From NCBI GenBank assembly GCA_963785035.1, contig CAWATG010000001.1, positions 62,001 to 126,000 of the forward strand: a stretch of 64,000 nucleotides of DNA, written 5' to 3'. Each line of letters opens with the position of its first letter. Positions within the stretch are counted from its first letter, which is position 1. The notes below the pieces were generated by a model. That model had not been told where the DNA came from and ran no database searches. It worked only from the letters and a program-made list of their open reading frames with translations. Below, piece by piece: positions 52,015 through 60,852 of this stretch. This stretch comes from CAWATG01 sp963785035. GTDB taxonomy: Bacteria; Actinomycetota; Acidimicrobiia; IMCC26256; CAWATG01. A program made the position numbers and the translations under genes.

Positions 52015-53000
52015 TTACGAGTTTCGGATCACGACGCTTTCCACGAGTGCTTTGAACGCGCCGGTCACCGCTGGATCAAGGTCGATCGCGCTCGCGAGCG
52101 CTGCTTCGGCCTGCGCTCCATGCGCATGTGCGACCTCGAACGTGCGGGCAATGGCGCCGCTCTCGATGACCATTGCTCGCACAGTTTCGACAGCTTCCTG
52201 AGCGAGCGGACGACCCAACATGGAACGCAACTGCTCGGCCTGCGGTGAGCGATCGTTGAGCGCCTCGATCACGGGCAACGTGTAGATCCCCTCGATGAGG
52301 TCCTGCCCGGCGTGCTTGCCGAGCGCTTCGTCGGTCGCGGTGAGGTCCAGGATGTCGTCGACGAGCTGAAAGCAGATTCCGAGGTGCCGCCCAAAACTCG
52401 TGAGCGCGTCCAATGTCTGCGGGGACACATTCGCCACCATGCCACCGATACGGCACGATGTCGCCATCAGCGATGCGGTCTTTCCCTCGATCGCCGAGAA
52501 GTACGCGTCCTTGGTTCGTGTCGTATCGAAAAGATGCTGCAACTCGAGCACCTGGCCGCGGCAGAGCTCGCCGATCGTGTCGGCCAGGAGCAACGCAACT
52601 TCAGCTCCAAGCTTTGCGCAGCATGTGACGAAGCACGAGCAAGCAGGTAGTCGCCGGCGAGGATGGCGACGATGTTGCTCCAACGAGCGTTGACACTTGC
52701 GACGCCTCGGCGCGTCTCGGCTTCGTCGATCACGTCGTCGTGATACAACGACCCAAGGTGCACCAGTTCGACCGCCGCTGCGCCGATGATGGCTTCGTTA
52801 CGTGCAGGCCCGAGCCCTTCTGCGGCATAGACCGCTCCGAGCGTGAGCGTTGGCCGGATTCGTTTGCCGCCCGCTGCGATCAGGTGCCCCGCGACGTCAC
52901 CGAGCAACGTGTCGGGACCCGCGACGCCGCTGCGCAACGCATCCTCAACCCGCTGCAAATCGCCCGGAAGTGGTCCGAGCCCGAGTTCGGCGACGTTCAT
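52015..53000 (-). CDS. Long-chain polyprenyl diphosphate synthase, frame-disrupted
   Basis: All-trans polyprenyl synthase, probably making the menaquinone side chain. Substrate motifs: GGKRIRPTL, first Asp-rich SLYHDDVIDEAETRRG and second QLVDDILDLTATDE. A one-base deletion at ~52606-52608 (TTGGAGCT should be TTGGGAGCT on the coding strand) splits the gene: the 5' part enters a wrong frame after SSHAAQSL, and the 3' part (EVALLLADTIGELCRGQ on) is in the other. Corrected ~328 residues. ATG 53000 (MNVAELGLGP) is the start. Likely essential, so sequencing error is favoured. Confidence 0.92.
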
Positions 53001-53355
53001 TGGGAGGTCGAGCCGAATTGTGCGGATTGTGCCCCAGCTCCGAGTGGGGAGAACCTGGCCTCTCGGGACAGCGTCATCCTGCCAGGCTACGGAGGCATGA
53101 CGGTGCTGACCAAGCCGAACGATCGATTGGGAACAAAACGGGGGCGGAAAGTGTCGTAAGACAGGCGAGTAGCCCCTCGGACACCCGGCTTCAGGAAGTG
53201 ACTCCGACGTCCGATCAGGTACTGCGGGTCTTTCGTCTGGGGGAGAGGCGAATCCAGTCCGATACAATGAGTCCGAAACCGGCGACCGGTCGGTGTCATC
53301 GTCTCCGAGAGGCACCGAGGCAGGTACGTCGATTCCATGAGAGGCGGTTGAGACC
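53001..53355. other. 355-bp divergent control region between polyprenyl synthase and clpC
   Basis: No gene recognised. It holds a -10-like TACAAT (53263-53268) about 90 nt before clpC and, less certainly, GGGAAC (53129-53134) followed after 18 nt by GTC, one base off the SigR/SigH promoter consensus. Transcripts from either would have leaders of 80-190 nt. Confidence 0.4.
53263..53268 (+). promoter_or_regulatory. Candidate -10 box (TACAAT) for clpC
   Basis: TACAAT fits the sigma-70 consensus closely; no -35 at 17-18 nt. The clpC start would follow an ~80-nt leader. Confidence 0.35.
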
Positions 53356-55863
53356 GTGTTCGAACGCTTCACTGACCGAGCTCGGCGAGTGGTTGTACTG
53401 GCGCAGGAAGAAGCGCGCCTGCTCAACCACAATTACATCGGCACCGAGCACATCCTGCTCGGACTCATTCACGAGGGCGAGGGAGTAGCTGCCAAGGCTC
53501 TCGAGTCTCTTGGTATCTCGCTCGAGGCCGTCCGCGCGCAGGTTGAGGAAATCATCGGGCACGGTGGATCAGCGCCGTCGGGCCACATTCCCTTCACGCC
53601 GCGCGCCAAGAAGGTGCTCGAGTTGTCGTTGCGTGAAGCGCTGCAGCTCGGCCACAACTACATCGGCACCGAGCACATCCTGCTTGGACTCATTCGCGAG
53701 GGTGAGGGTGTGGCAGCGCAGGTTCTCGTGAAGCTGGGCGCCGATCTATCCCGCGTGCGCCAGCAGGTCATTCAGTTGCTCTCTGGATACGGTGGCGCCA
53801 AAGAGGGCGCGACGACCGGTGGCGGCACCCCTGGTGAATCTCAGCCGTCGGGCTCGCTCGTGCTCGACCAATTCGGCCGCAACCTGACGCAGCTCGCGCG
53901 TGAGAAGAAGCTTGACCCGGTCATCGGGCGCGAGAAAGAAATCGAACGCGTCATGCAGGTGCTTTCGCGCCGTACCAAGAACAACCCGGTGCTCATCGGT
54001 GAGCCTGGGGTCGGCAAGACCGCGATCGTCGAAGGCCTTGCCAGCGACATCGTGGGCGGGGACGTTCCCGAGACGTTGCAGGGAAAGCAGCTCTACACGC
54101 TCGACCTCGGCGCCTTGGTTGCCGGCTCGCGTTACCGCGGTGACTTCGAGGAGCGTCTCAAGAAGGTGCTCAAAGAGATTCGTACACGCGGCGACATCAT
54201 CTTGTTCATCGATGAGCTTCACACCCTTGTCGGTGCCGGCGCCGCCGAAGGCGCGATCGATGCTGCGTCGATCCTCAAGCCAATGTTGGCGCGAGGTGAG
54301 CTCCAGACGATCGGCGCGACGACGCTCGACGAGTACCGCAAGCACCTCGAGAAGGACGCTGCACTCGAGCGACGCTTCCAGCCGATCAAGGTGGAGGAAC
54401 CGTCGGTCGTACACACAATCGAGATCCTCAAGGGACTTCGGGAGCGTTACGAGTTGCACCACCGCGTGACGATCACCGACCAGGCGATCGTGGCTGCTGC
54501 GAACTTGGCCGACCGGTACATCTCGGATCGACACTTGCCGGACAAGGCGATCGACCTGATCGACGAAGCCGGTTCGCGACTGCGCATTCGTCGGATGCAG
54601 GCCCCGCCCGACTACCGCGAGCTCGAAGACGAGATCGCCAAACTCCGCAAGGAGAAGGAGTCGGCCATCGAGGGACAGCAGTTCGAGCGGGCAGCGTCGT
54701 TGCGCGACCGTGAGAAGGAACTGCTCGAGCAGCGAGTCGCCAAGGAAGCGGAGTGGAAGGCCGAAGGCGTTGACCTCTTCAACGAGGTGAACGAGGAGTC
54801 CATCGCCGAGGTGTTGGCGATCTGGACGGGAATTCCCGTCTACAAGCTCACCGAGGAAGAGACCGCAAAGCTGCTGCGGATGGAAGACGAACTGCACAAG
54901 CGGATCGTTGGCCAGCACCCCGCGGTCAAAGCGGTGTCGCAGGCAATTCGTCGGACGCGTGCAGGGCTGAAGGATCCGAAGCGTCCCTCGGGCTCGTTCA
55001 TTTTCCTTGGTCCATCTGGCGTCGGCAAGACCGAGTTGGCCAAGACACTTGCCGAGTTCCTCTTCGGCGATGAGTCTTCGCTGATCCAGCTCGACATGAG
55101 TGAGTACATGGAGAAGCACACCGTGTCACGTCTGGTGGGTTCGCCCCCCGGATATGTCGGGTACGACGAGGGCGGCCAACTCACCGAAGCGGTCCGCCGC
55201 AAGCCGTTCTCCGTGGTGCTCTTCGATGAGGTCGAAAAGGCTCACCCTGACGTCTTCAACGCGTTGTTGCAGATCCTCGAGGATGGGCGTCTGACTGACT
55301 CGCAGGGGCGTACGGTCGACTTCAAGAACACGGTCATCATCATGACCTCCAACCTTGGAACGGCCGATCTTCGCAAGTCTGCGATCGGTTTCGGCACTTC
55401 GGACCCGGCGGTGACGTACGAGAAGATGAAGGACCGGGTCAACGAAGAGCTGAAGCGGCACTTCCGTCCCGAGTTCCTCAACCGCATCGACGACACGATC
55501 GTCTTCGGCGAGCTGACCCGCGAGGAGGTCACCGAAATTGTTGATCTCCTGATCAAGCGGGTCCAGGCTCAGCTCGAGACCCGCGGTCTCACGCTGGAGC
55601 TCACGACCGAGGCCAAGATGTTGCTGGCCAAGAAGGGCTATGACCCGTCCCTCGGGGCACGGCCATTGCGTCGGGCGATTCAGCGTTACGTCGAGGACGC
55701 GCTTTCCGAACGGATTCTGTGGAAGGAATTCCATCCGGGCGAGGTGATCGTCGTCGACGCCGAAGGCGAGGACATCGTGTTCCGGACCCATGAGGGCATT
55801 GTGGATCCGCCACCGGTCGAGCCGCCTGTCGAGCTTGCGGGTAGCGGTACGCCCGAATCCTGA
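53356..55863 (+). CDS. clpC: ClpC AAA+ unfoldase
   Basis: 835 residues from GTG 53356. Two Clp_N repeats (NYIGTEHILLGLI at 26-38 and 101-113), D1 Walker A GEPGVGKT (215-222), a UVR/M domain coiled coil (RELEDEIAKLRKEKESAIEG), D2 Walker A GPSGVGKTE and a C-terminal LGARPLRRAIQRYVEDALSE. The ClpP-docking IGF-type loop is IGFGTS. Hexameric unfoldase partner of ClpP. No ClpP gene in the window. Confidence 0.97.
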   Translation: MFERFTDRARRVVVLAQEEARLLNHNYIGTEHILLGLIHEGEGVAAKALESLGISLEAVRAQVEEIIGHGGSAPSGHIPFTPRAKKVLELSLREALQLGHNYIGTEHILLGLIREGEGVAAQVLVKLGADLSRVRQQVIQLLSGYGGAKEGATTGGGTPGESQPSGSLVLDQFGRNLTQLAREKKLDPVIGREKEIERVMQVLSRRTKNNPVLIGEPGVGKTAIVEGLASDIVGGDVPETLQGKQLYTLDLGALVAGSRYRGDFEERLKKVLKEIRTRGDIILFIDELHTLVGAGAAEGAIDAASILKPMLARGELQTIGATTLDEYRKHLEKDAALERRFQPIKVEEPSVVHTIEILKGLRERYELHHRVTITDQAIVAAANLADRYISDRHLPDKAIDLIDEAGSRLRIRRMQAPPDYRELEDEIAKLRKEKESAIEGQQFERAASLRDREKELLEQRVAKEAEWKAEGVDLFNEVNEESIAEVLAIWTGIPVYKLTEEETAKLLRMEDELHKRIVGQHPAVKAVSQAIRRTRAGLKDPKRPSGSFIFLGPSGVGKTELAKTLAEFLFGDESSLIQLDMSEYMEKHTVSRLVGSPPGYVGYDEGGQLTEAVRRKPFSVVLFDEVEKAHPDVFNALLQILEDGRLTDSQGRTVDFKNTVIIMTSNLGTADLRKSAIGFGTSDPAVTYEKMKDRVNEELKRHFRPEFLNRIDDTIVFGELTREEVTEIVDLLIKRVQAQLETRGLTLELTTEAKMLLAKKGYDPSLGARPLRRAIQRYVEDALSERILWKEFHPGEVIVVDAEGEDIVFRTHEGIVDPPPVEPPVELAGSGTPES

Positions 55864-55882
55864 ACAGGACACTGATCGGACA

Positions 55883-55918
55883 CAAGAGGGAGCGGCGCTT
55901 CGGCGTCGCTCCCTCTTG
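55883..55918 (+). terminator. clpC terminator
   Basis: 15-bp stem (55883-55897 with 55904-55918, one G-T pair) with a CTTCGG loop, starting 20 nt after the clpC stop. The tail CATTTCGCATT is only weakly T-rich. Confidence 0.75.
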
Positions 55919-55963
55919 CATTTCGCATTGATGTCGCCTCGTGCGTGCGAGACTCTCAGCTTC

Positions 55964-56689
55964 ATGCGTCGTTTCCCGGTGGTGTTCCTCGCAGTGTCGC
56001 TGGCACTCGCGCTCAGCAGTTGTAAGGCTGACTCGACGGTGGTGCTCCAGATGCGCTCCGACGGCAGCGGTGTGGTTCGTCTGCAGGTCTCCCTTGATGA
56101 GGCGGCCGTGCGCGCCATTGAGGCTGGAGGCGGAAAGCTCGAGGAGCGGATTCGCCTTTCTGACCTGCGCGACGCCTCATGGTCGGGTAGTCGCTGGCGG
56201 CGAAGTAACGGCAAGGGCGCCAAGATCGAGATCACGAAGTCATTCGCTCGTCCCGAACAGGTCGCCGGGATTGTCGGTGAGATCGCCGGCGATCACGGCC
56301 CAGTCCGTTCACTCAGCGCGTCGCGCCAGAGTGGCCTGTTTGCAATGACCTTCCGAACACGTGGTGTGATGGACCTCGAACGTTCGCGTTTGGGTATCGC
56401 TGCGGATGCTGCGCTGGTGGAACGACTCATTGCTGCCCAGGCCGACCCGGCGGTCGTGGAGGCGCAGCTCCAGGACGCCCTGCGAAATGCACTGAAGCTG
56501 CGCGTCACCGTCGCGATCCCAGGAGCGCATCAGACGTGGTCGGCGAGCTCGAAGGGATCGACCCGGTTCCAACTGACGTCAGAGGTGCGACGGTGGGACA
56601 ACGTTGCGCTTGTCGTCGCTGGTCTCGGAACTGGGCTCCTTGCGTTGGCGTTCTTGTTCCGCAGTGCCCGCGGATCTGAGGCGACCTGA
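55964..56689 (+). CDS. Lipoprotein with C-terminal membrane anchor (LppM/DUF3153-like?)
   Basis: 241 residues. Signal FLAVSLALALSSC with lipobox Cys (about 20), an extracytoplasmic domain beginning ADSTVVLQMRSDGSGVVRLQ, and a C-terminal transmembrane helix (VALVVAGLGTGLLALAFLF) with a basic tail. Dual lipid/helix anchoring and the first strands resemble LppM (DUF3153) proteins of mycobacteria, but the match is by eye. The stop lies 40 nt before radA. Confidence 0.6.
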   Translation: MRRFPVVFLAVSLALALSSCKADSTVVLQMRSDGSGVVRLQVSLDEAAVRAIEAGGGKLEERIRLSDLRDASWSGSRWRRSNGKGAKIEITKSFARPEQVAGIVGEIAGDHGPVRSLSASRQSGLFAMTFRTRGVMDLERSRLGIAADAALVERLIAAQADPAVVEAQLQDALRNALKLRVTVAIPGAHQTWSASSKGSTRFQLTSEVRRWDNVALVVAGLGTGLLALAFLFRSARGSEAT

Positions 56690-56717
56690 GCGGCCGGTCT
56701 GGGACGCGACCAATCGC

Positions 56718-56723
56718 TACGAT
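56718..56723 (+). promoter_or_regulatory. -10 box (TACGAT) for leaderless radA
   Basis: TACGAT ends 6 nt before ATG 56730; no Shine-Dalgarno. It decides the start over the longer open frame that overlaps the lipoprotein gene. Confidence 0.45.
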
Positions 56724-56729
56724 TGCCCA

Positions 56730-58106
56730 ATGACCCGAACGCGCGTTCGTCATCGTTGTGCGGAGTGTGGTGCTGAGGCATCGCAGTGGCGTGGTCGCTG
56801 TCCCGACTGTGGCGCATGGAACAGCTTGATCGAAGAGGCGGTTGACTCGACGGCGCGGAAGCGTCCGCCGGTATCGATGACCCTCGGTGGTCCCGCGCAT
56901 CCGGTTCGTATCGGCGATGTCGATCCGATCGGCGCCAATCGCCTGGCAACGGGAGTGGGTGAGCTGGACCGAGTCCTGAGCGGAGGTCTCGTGCCTGGGT
57001 CGGCGACGTTGCTCGGCGGCGAACCGGGAATGGGTAAGAGCACGCTCTTGTTGCAGGCACTTGGTGCAATGGCAGCCAACGGCGTTCGGTGTCTGCTCGT
57101 GAGTGCCGAGGAGTCGCTGGAACAGGTCCGCATGCGTGCCGAACGGCTGGGAACCATGTCGCCAGAGCTCTACGTCGTCTCGGAAACCAACCTCGATGCA
57201 GTGATGAACGCCTGTGATGAGCTCGAACCGACTGTGCTCGCTGTCGATTCAATTCAAACAGTGCTCGACCCCGAGTCGCCCGGAACGGCGGGTTCGGTCT
57301 CACAGGTTCGTGACTGCGCACAGCGACTCGTTCGCCATGCAAAGCAACGGCAGTTGCCGACCATTCTCGTCGGCCATGTCACCAAGGACGGCGCGCTGGC
57401 AGGTCCGCGGGTGTTGGAGCACGTGGTGGACACGGTGCTCGCATTCGATGGCGAACGTCACCAGTCACTCCGACTCCTCCATGCCACCAAACATCGGTTC
57501 GGCTCCACGCAGGAGCTGGGGCTCTTCGAGATGGCCTCTTCGGGCTTGCTCGACGTTCCCGATGCTTCGGCGCTGTTCTTGGCCGATCGCTGTTTGGGCG
57601 CGCCAGGTTCGGTGGTGGTCCCGATCCTGCAGGGCGCGCGTCCGATGCTCGTCGAAGTGCAGGCGCTTGTTGCGACGTCCAACGCTCCGATGCCGCGCAG
57701 GTCGGCGCAGGGGATTGACGCCGGCCGGCTTTCGTTGCTCGTCGCGGTGCTGGAGCAGCGCGTCGGTGTCAACGTCACCGGGAACGACATCTTCGCGAGC
57801 GTTGCCGGAGGCGTTCGTGTCGTCGAGACCGGCGTAGACCTCGGGCTGGCACTCGCGGTCGCCGGAGCACGCCACCAACGTGTGATGCCGGCCAACACGG
57901 TTGCGGTCGGCGAGGTTGGTCTCGGCGGCGAGCTCCGCCAGGTTCCGCAGATTCAGCGGCGACTCACGGAGGCTGCACGATTGGGTTTTCGCCGCGCGAT
58001 TGTCCCGGCATCGACCTCCGATGTCGATGGTATGGAGCTTTGTCGAGTGAGTGACCTGCAGGCGGCACTGCAGGTCACTGGGCTCGGGGTGGCCGGGCGT
58101 AGCTGA
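56730..58106 (+). CDS. radA: DNA repair protein RadA
   Basis: 458 residues. Zinc finger C10-x2-C13...C24-x2-C27, RecA-like ATPase with Walker A GEPGMGKS (97-104), and a C-terminal Lon-protease-like domain (GGVRVVETGVDLGLALAVAG) without catalytic Ser. The canonical RadA KNRFG motif is KHRFG here (254-258). Promotes branch migration in recombination. It is followed by disA, as in many actinobacteria and Firmicutes. Confidence 0.95.
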   Translation: MTRTRVRHRCAECGAEASQWRGRCPDCGAWNSLIEEAVDSTARKRPPVSMTLGGPAHPVRIGDVDPIGANRLATGVGELDRVLSGGLVPGSATLLGGEPGMGKSTLLLQALGAMAANGVRCLLVSAEESLEQVRMRAERLGTMSPELYVVSETNLDAVMNACDELEPTVLAVDSIQTVLDPESPGTAGSVSQVRDCAQRLVRHAKQRQLPTILVGHVTKDGALAGPRVLEHVVDTVLAFDGERHQSLRLLHATKHRFGSTQELGLFEMASSGLLDVPDASALFLADRCLGAPGSVVVPILQGARPMLVEVQALVATSNAPMPRRSAQGIDAGRLSLLVAVLEQRVGVNVTGNDIFASVAGGVRVVETGVDLGLALAVAGARHQRVMPANTVAVGEVGLGGELRQVPQIQRRLTEAARLGFRRAIVPASTSDVDGMELCRVSDLQAALQVTGLGVAGRS

Positions 58107-58159
58107 CCGTTCGACGCCCCAGCGACTTACCTCTGGGGCCCGGCGGCGCAATACCTCGA

Positions 58160-59311
58160 ATGACCACAACGTGTCCCGGCTATCTTGAACAGATCCAGAT
58201 CGCGGCCAGCGCGAGCTCCGAGCGAGAGGGAGTGCCCTTGCCGTCGCCACCGAGATCGGACGCAACGCTTCATGCGTTGCGTCTTGTCGCTCCAGGATCG
58301 CCACTCCGCGAGGGAATCGATCGAATCCTCACTGCTCGGATGGGTGCGCTCATCGTCGTCGGGGATGGTCCGGACGTACTCAGCGTCTCGTCCGGCGGAT
58401 TCTTGCTCGATGCCGAGTACACCCCACAAAGGTTGTCCGAACTGGCCAAGATGGACGGCGCCATAATCCTGGCCGGGGATTGTTCACGTGTCGCTCGCGC
58501 CAACGTCCATCTGATGCCGGATCCGAATATTCCGACCTCCGAGACCGGTACCCGCCACCGCACCGCCGAGCGGGTGGCTCGACAGATCGACGTGCCGGTC
58601 ATCACGGTGTCCGAGGATATGGCGGCCGTGGCGATCTACCGTCGAGGTGTCAAACGTACGTTGGAACCGATCCCGCGGGTGCTGGCGCGGGCAGACCAGG
58701 CATTGCAGATTCTCGAGCGCTACAAGGCACGCCTGGACGCCGTGAGCGGGTCGCTGTCCGCCCTCGAGGTCGAAGACCTCGTGACCCTGCGAGACGTTGC
58801 GACGGTGCTGCAGCGCGCGGAGATGGTGCGCAGGATCTCCGAGGAGATCGAGGGTTATGTCATCGAGCTGGGCACCGACGGAAGACTCGCTCGACTGCAG
58901 CTCGATGAGCTCTTCGGCGGAGTGGAGGAAGACCGCCGTCTTGTCGCCGCTGACTACTTTCAAGCAGACGCATCGCGCGCGAACTACGACGTCATCGAGC
59001 GACTGACTCGCCTCGACACCGAAGAACTGCTCGACCTTCGCGAGGTGGCTTCGATCCTGCACCTGCCGCCCGAGCTGAATCTCGACAGCTCGCTGCAACC
59101 ACGGGGTATCCGTCTGCTGCACAAGATTCCGCGTTTGCCGGAGGCGGTTGCGACCCAGGTGGTGGCTCGTTTTGGAAGCCTGCAGAAGATCATGCGTGCT
59201 GGTGTCGAAGAACTTGTCGCCGTCGACGGTGTCGGCGAAGCCCGTGCCCGAACGATCAAGGAGGGCCTGTCGCGCCTCGCGGAGAACTCGATCCTCGAGC
59301 GCTATGTCTGA
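58160..59311 (+). CDS. disA: Diadenylate cyclase DisA
   Basis: 383 residues. The DAC domain has DGA (99-101, MDGAIIL) and RHR (132-134, TRHRTAER), both needed for c-di-AMP synthesis; a helical spine (about 160-310) and a C-terminal HhH DNA-binding domain (VARFGSLQKIMRAGVEELVA, VDGVGEARARTIKEGL) scan DNA. RadA is a known inhibitor of DisA in mycobacteria, and it is encoded just upstream. The N-terminus has ~20 extra residues before the DAC domain. Confidence 0.97.
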   Translation: MTTTCPGYLEQIQIAASASSEREGVPLPSPPRSDATLHALRLVAPGSPLREGIDRILTARMGALIVVGDGPDVLSVSSGGFLLDAEYTPQRLSELAKMDGAIILAGDCSRVARANVHLMPDPNIPTSETGTRHRTAERVARQIDVPVITVSEDMAAVAIYRRGVKRTLEPIPRVLARADQALQILERYKARLDAVSGSLSALEVEDLVTLRDVATVLQRAEMVRRISEEIEGYVIELGTDGRLARLQLDELFGGVEEDRRLVAADYFQADASRANYDVIERLTRLDTEELLDLREVASILHLPPELNLDSSLQPRGIRLLHKIPRLPEAVATQVVARFGSLQKIMRAGVEELVAVDGVGEARARTIKEGLSRLAENSILERYV

Positions 59312-59356
59312 GCGGGCTCGCGGGTGATCAAAGGCGCCGGTTGACGAACGAAGGCC

Positions 59357-60022
59357 CTACGGGTTGGCGCGTTCTTCCATCGCCACGCGATCCAGGATCC
59401 GGTAACGACTGCGCCCTTTGACCTCGAGCCAACCAACACGCGTGAACAGTGCGAGAGCCTTGTTGACCCGTTCGCGTGAAGCGCCGACGAGCCCTGCGAG
59501 TTCCTCCTGGGTCATCGGCATGGTGAACGCGTCCTCGGATCCGGCAATTTCGAGGAGGCGTTTGGCAGTACGCGCCGGGACGTCGAGGAAGACCGCATCG
59601 GCGAGAGCCTCGTCCGTTGCGCGTAGTCGTCGGGCAAGGATGCGCATGATCGGCCACAACGCCTGCGGGTGATCGACAAAAGCAGATCGCACCACGGAGT
59701 AGTCAACGGCGAGCAGCACGGTATCGGTCAGTGCGCGGACGTCGGCCGATCGGCCGCCGCCATCGAAGAGTCCCAGCTCGCCGAACAGCGCGCCATCCTC
59801 GAGCACTGCGACCACCGACTCGCGGCCGTCGGTGCTTCGCGTGGAAATCGCGACTCGCCCGGTCACCACCACAAAGAGCTGGTCGGCTGCCTCGCCCTGC
59901 GCGAACACGAGATCACCGCGACCGAAGCGCCGTGTGGTCGCGCTCGAGGTGACGCGGTCCCGCAACGCTTCGGGAAGCCCGGCGACGAGCTCCGTGGTGT
60001 CCAGGAGCCTGTGGTCGGACAC
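59357..60022 (-). CDS. Crp/Fnr-family transcriptional regulator
   Basis: 221 residues. Cyclic-nucleotide-binding domain with the phosphate-binding cassette FGELGLFDGGGRSADVRA (the usual Arg present), dimerisation helix and HTH_Crp (MTQEELAGLVGASRERVNKAL). GTG 60022 is chosen over the in-frame TTG 60058, since AAGGAG lies 7 nt upstream. Convergent with disA, divergent from carD. Ligand may be cAMP; nothing shows it. Confidence 0.9.
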   Translation of the reverse strand: MSDHRLLDTTELVAGLPEALRDRVTSSATTRRFGRGDLVFAQGEAADQLFVVVTGRVAISTRSTDGRESVVAVLEDGALFGELGLFDGGGRSADVRALTDTVLLAVDYSVVRSAFVDHPQALWPIMRILARRLRATDEALADAVFLDVPARTAKRLLEIAGSEDAFTMPMTQEELAGLVGASRERVNKALALFTRVGWLEVKGRSRYRILDRVAMEERANP

Positions 60023-60245
60023 GGTGCAACTCCTTGGGTTTGTAGGCTGGCCCAACAATCTACTGAGCGGAATGTCCTGGTGAATGATTCAGCAGCGCGG
60101 GCGGTTGGCCACCTACCCGAAATGCCGGTATCCTGGGGACTTCCCGGCAGACCCGAGTTGCGTCGGCTGACCAACCTGGTCCGGCCCGCTACCTCGTATC
60201 TGGGCGGTGCCGTGGCTGTGCCAACGCTTTCGAAACTGGAGATCC
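60023..60245. other. 223-bp divergent region between crp-like gene and carD
   Basis: No gene. It contains the AAGGAG of the crp-like gene and, on +, a TAGGCT (60043-60048) that could be a distal carD -10, leaving a ~190-nt leader. Confidence 0.35.
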
Positions 60246-60731
60246 ATGACCTTCGATGTCGGCGACAAGGTGGTCTACCCGCACCACGGAGCGGCGACGA
60301 TCGAGAGGCGTGAGAAGAAGGACGTCTTCGGCGAGAAGCGCGACTATCTCGTCCTGCGCCTCGCGTATGGCGATCTGACGTTGATGGTCCCGGCGGAGAA
60401 CGCCGAGGAGATCGGCCTGCGGGAAGTCATCAACGACGAAGAGGTCGAAGAGGTTTTTGCCGTGCTGCGCAAAAAAGAAGCGCGGATGCCCACCAACTGG
60501 TCGCGCCGGTACAAGAACCATGTCGAGAAGCTGAAGTCTGGCGATATCTACCAAGTCGCGGAAGTTGTCCGAAACCTCTCCATTCGTGAGAACGACAAGG
60601 GTCTCTCGGCCGGCGAGAAGCGCATGTTGGCCAAGGCACGCCAGATTCTTGTTTCGGAGCTCACCTTCGCCATCGGTGTCGATGAGCAGGCAGCAGAGGA
60701 CAAACTGGACGAGGCTCTTTCCTCGAAGTAG
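60246..60731 (+). CDS. carD: CarD-family RNA polymerase-binding transcription factor
   Basis: 161 residues. N-terminal RNAP-interaction domain (FDVGDKVVYPHHGAATIER), the basic DNA-binding C-terminal domain with the conserved Trp (PTNWSRRYKNHVEKL) and LSAGEKRMLAKARQILVSEL. Stabilises open complexes, notably at rRNA promoters, in actinobacteria. ATG 60246 follows CTGGAG. Confidence 0.96.
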   Translation: MTFDVGDKVVYPHHGAATIERREKKDVFGEKRDYLVLRLAYGDLTLMVPAENAEEIGLREVINDEEVEEVFAVLRKKEARMPTNWSRRYKNHVEKLKSGDIYQVAEVVRNLSIRENDKGLSAGEKRMLAKARQILVSELTFAIGVDEQAAEDKLDEALSSK

Positions 60732-60806
60732 TCCCACTTCAGCCTGGCAGTCCGAGCGGGCGCCACGGCGTTTCTCAAGCCGGACCGGCTTTCGGTCGAA
60801 TCTCTG

Positions 60807-60825
60807 ACCAGAACCAATCTGGTCG
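60807..60825. terminator. Short hairpin after carD
   Basis: GACCAGA (60807-60813), loop ACCAA, TCTGGTC (60819-60825): perfect 7-bp stem in the carD-PIN gap. Could be a weak terminator or a protein-binding site. Confidence 0.3.
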
Positions 60826-60852
60826 CGTCATGTGCCGACGCAAGGAGAAACG

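Noticed and set aside
7868..53000. A shared programmed-frameshift signal explaining all disrupted genes
   Set aside because: The sites share no slippery heptamer, shift in both directions, and often lack a run of identical bases; error is simpler.
58141..58159. A leaderless -10 before disA (TACCTC)
   Set aside because: The last position is C rather than T and the spacing to ATG 58160 is poor compared with the other sites.
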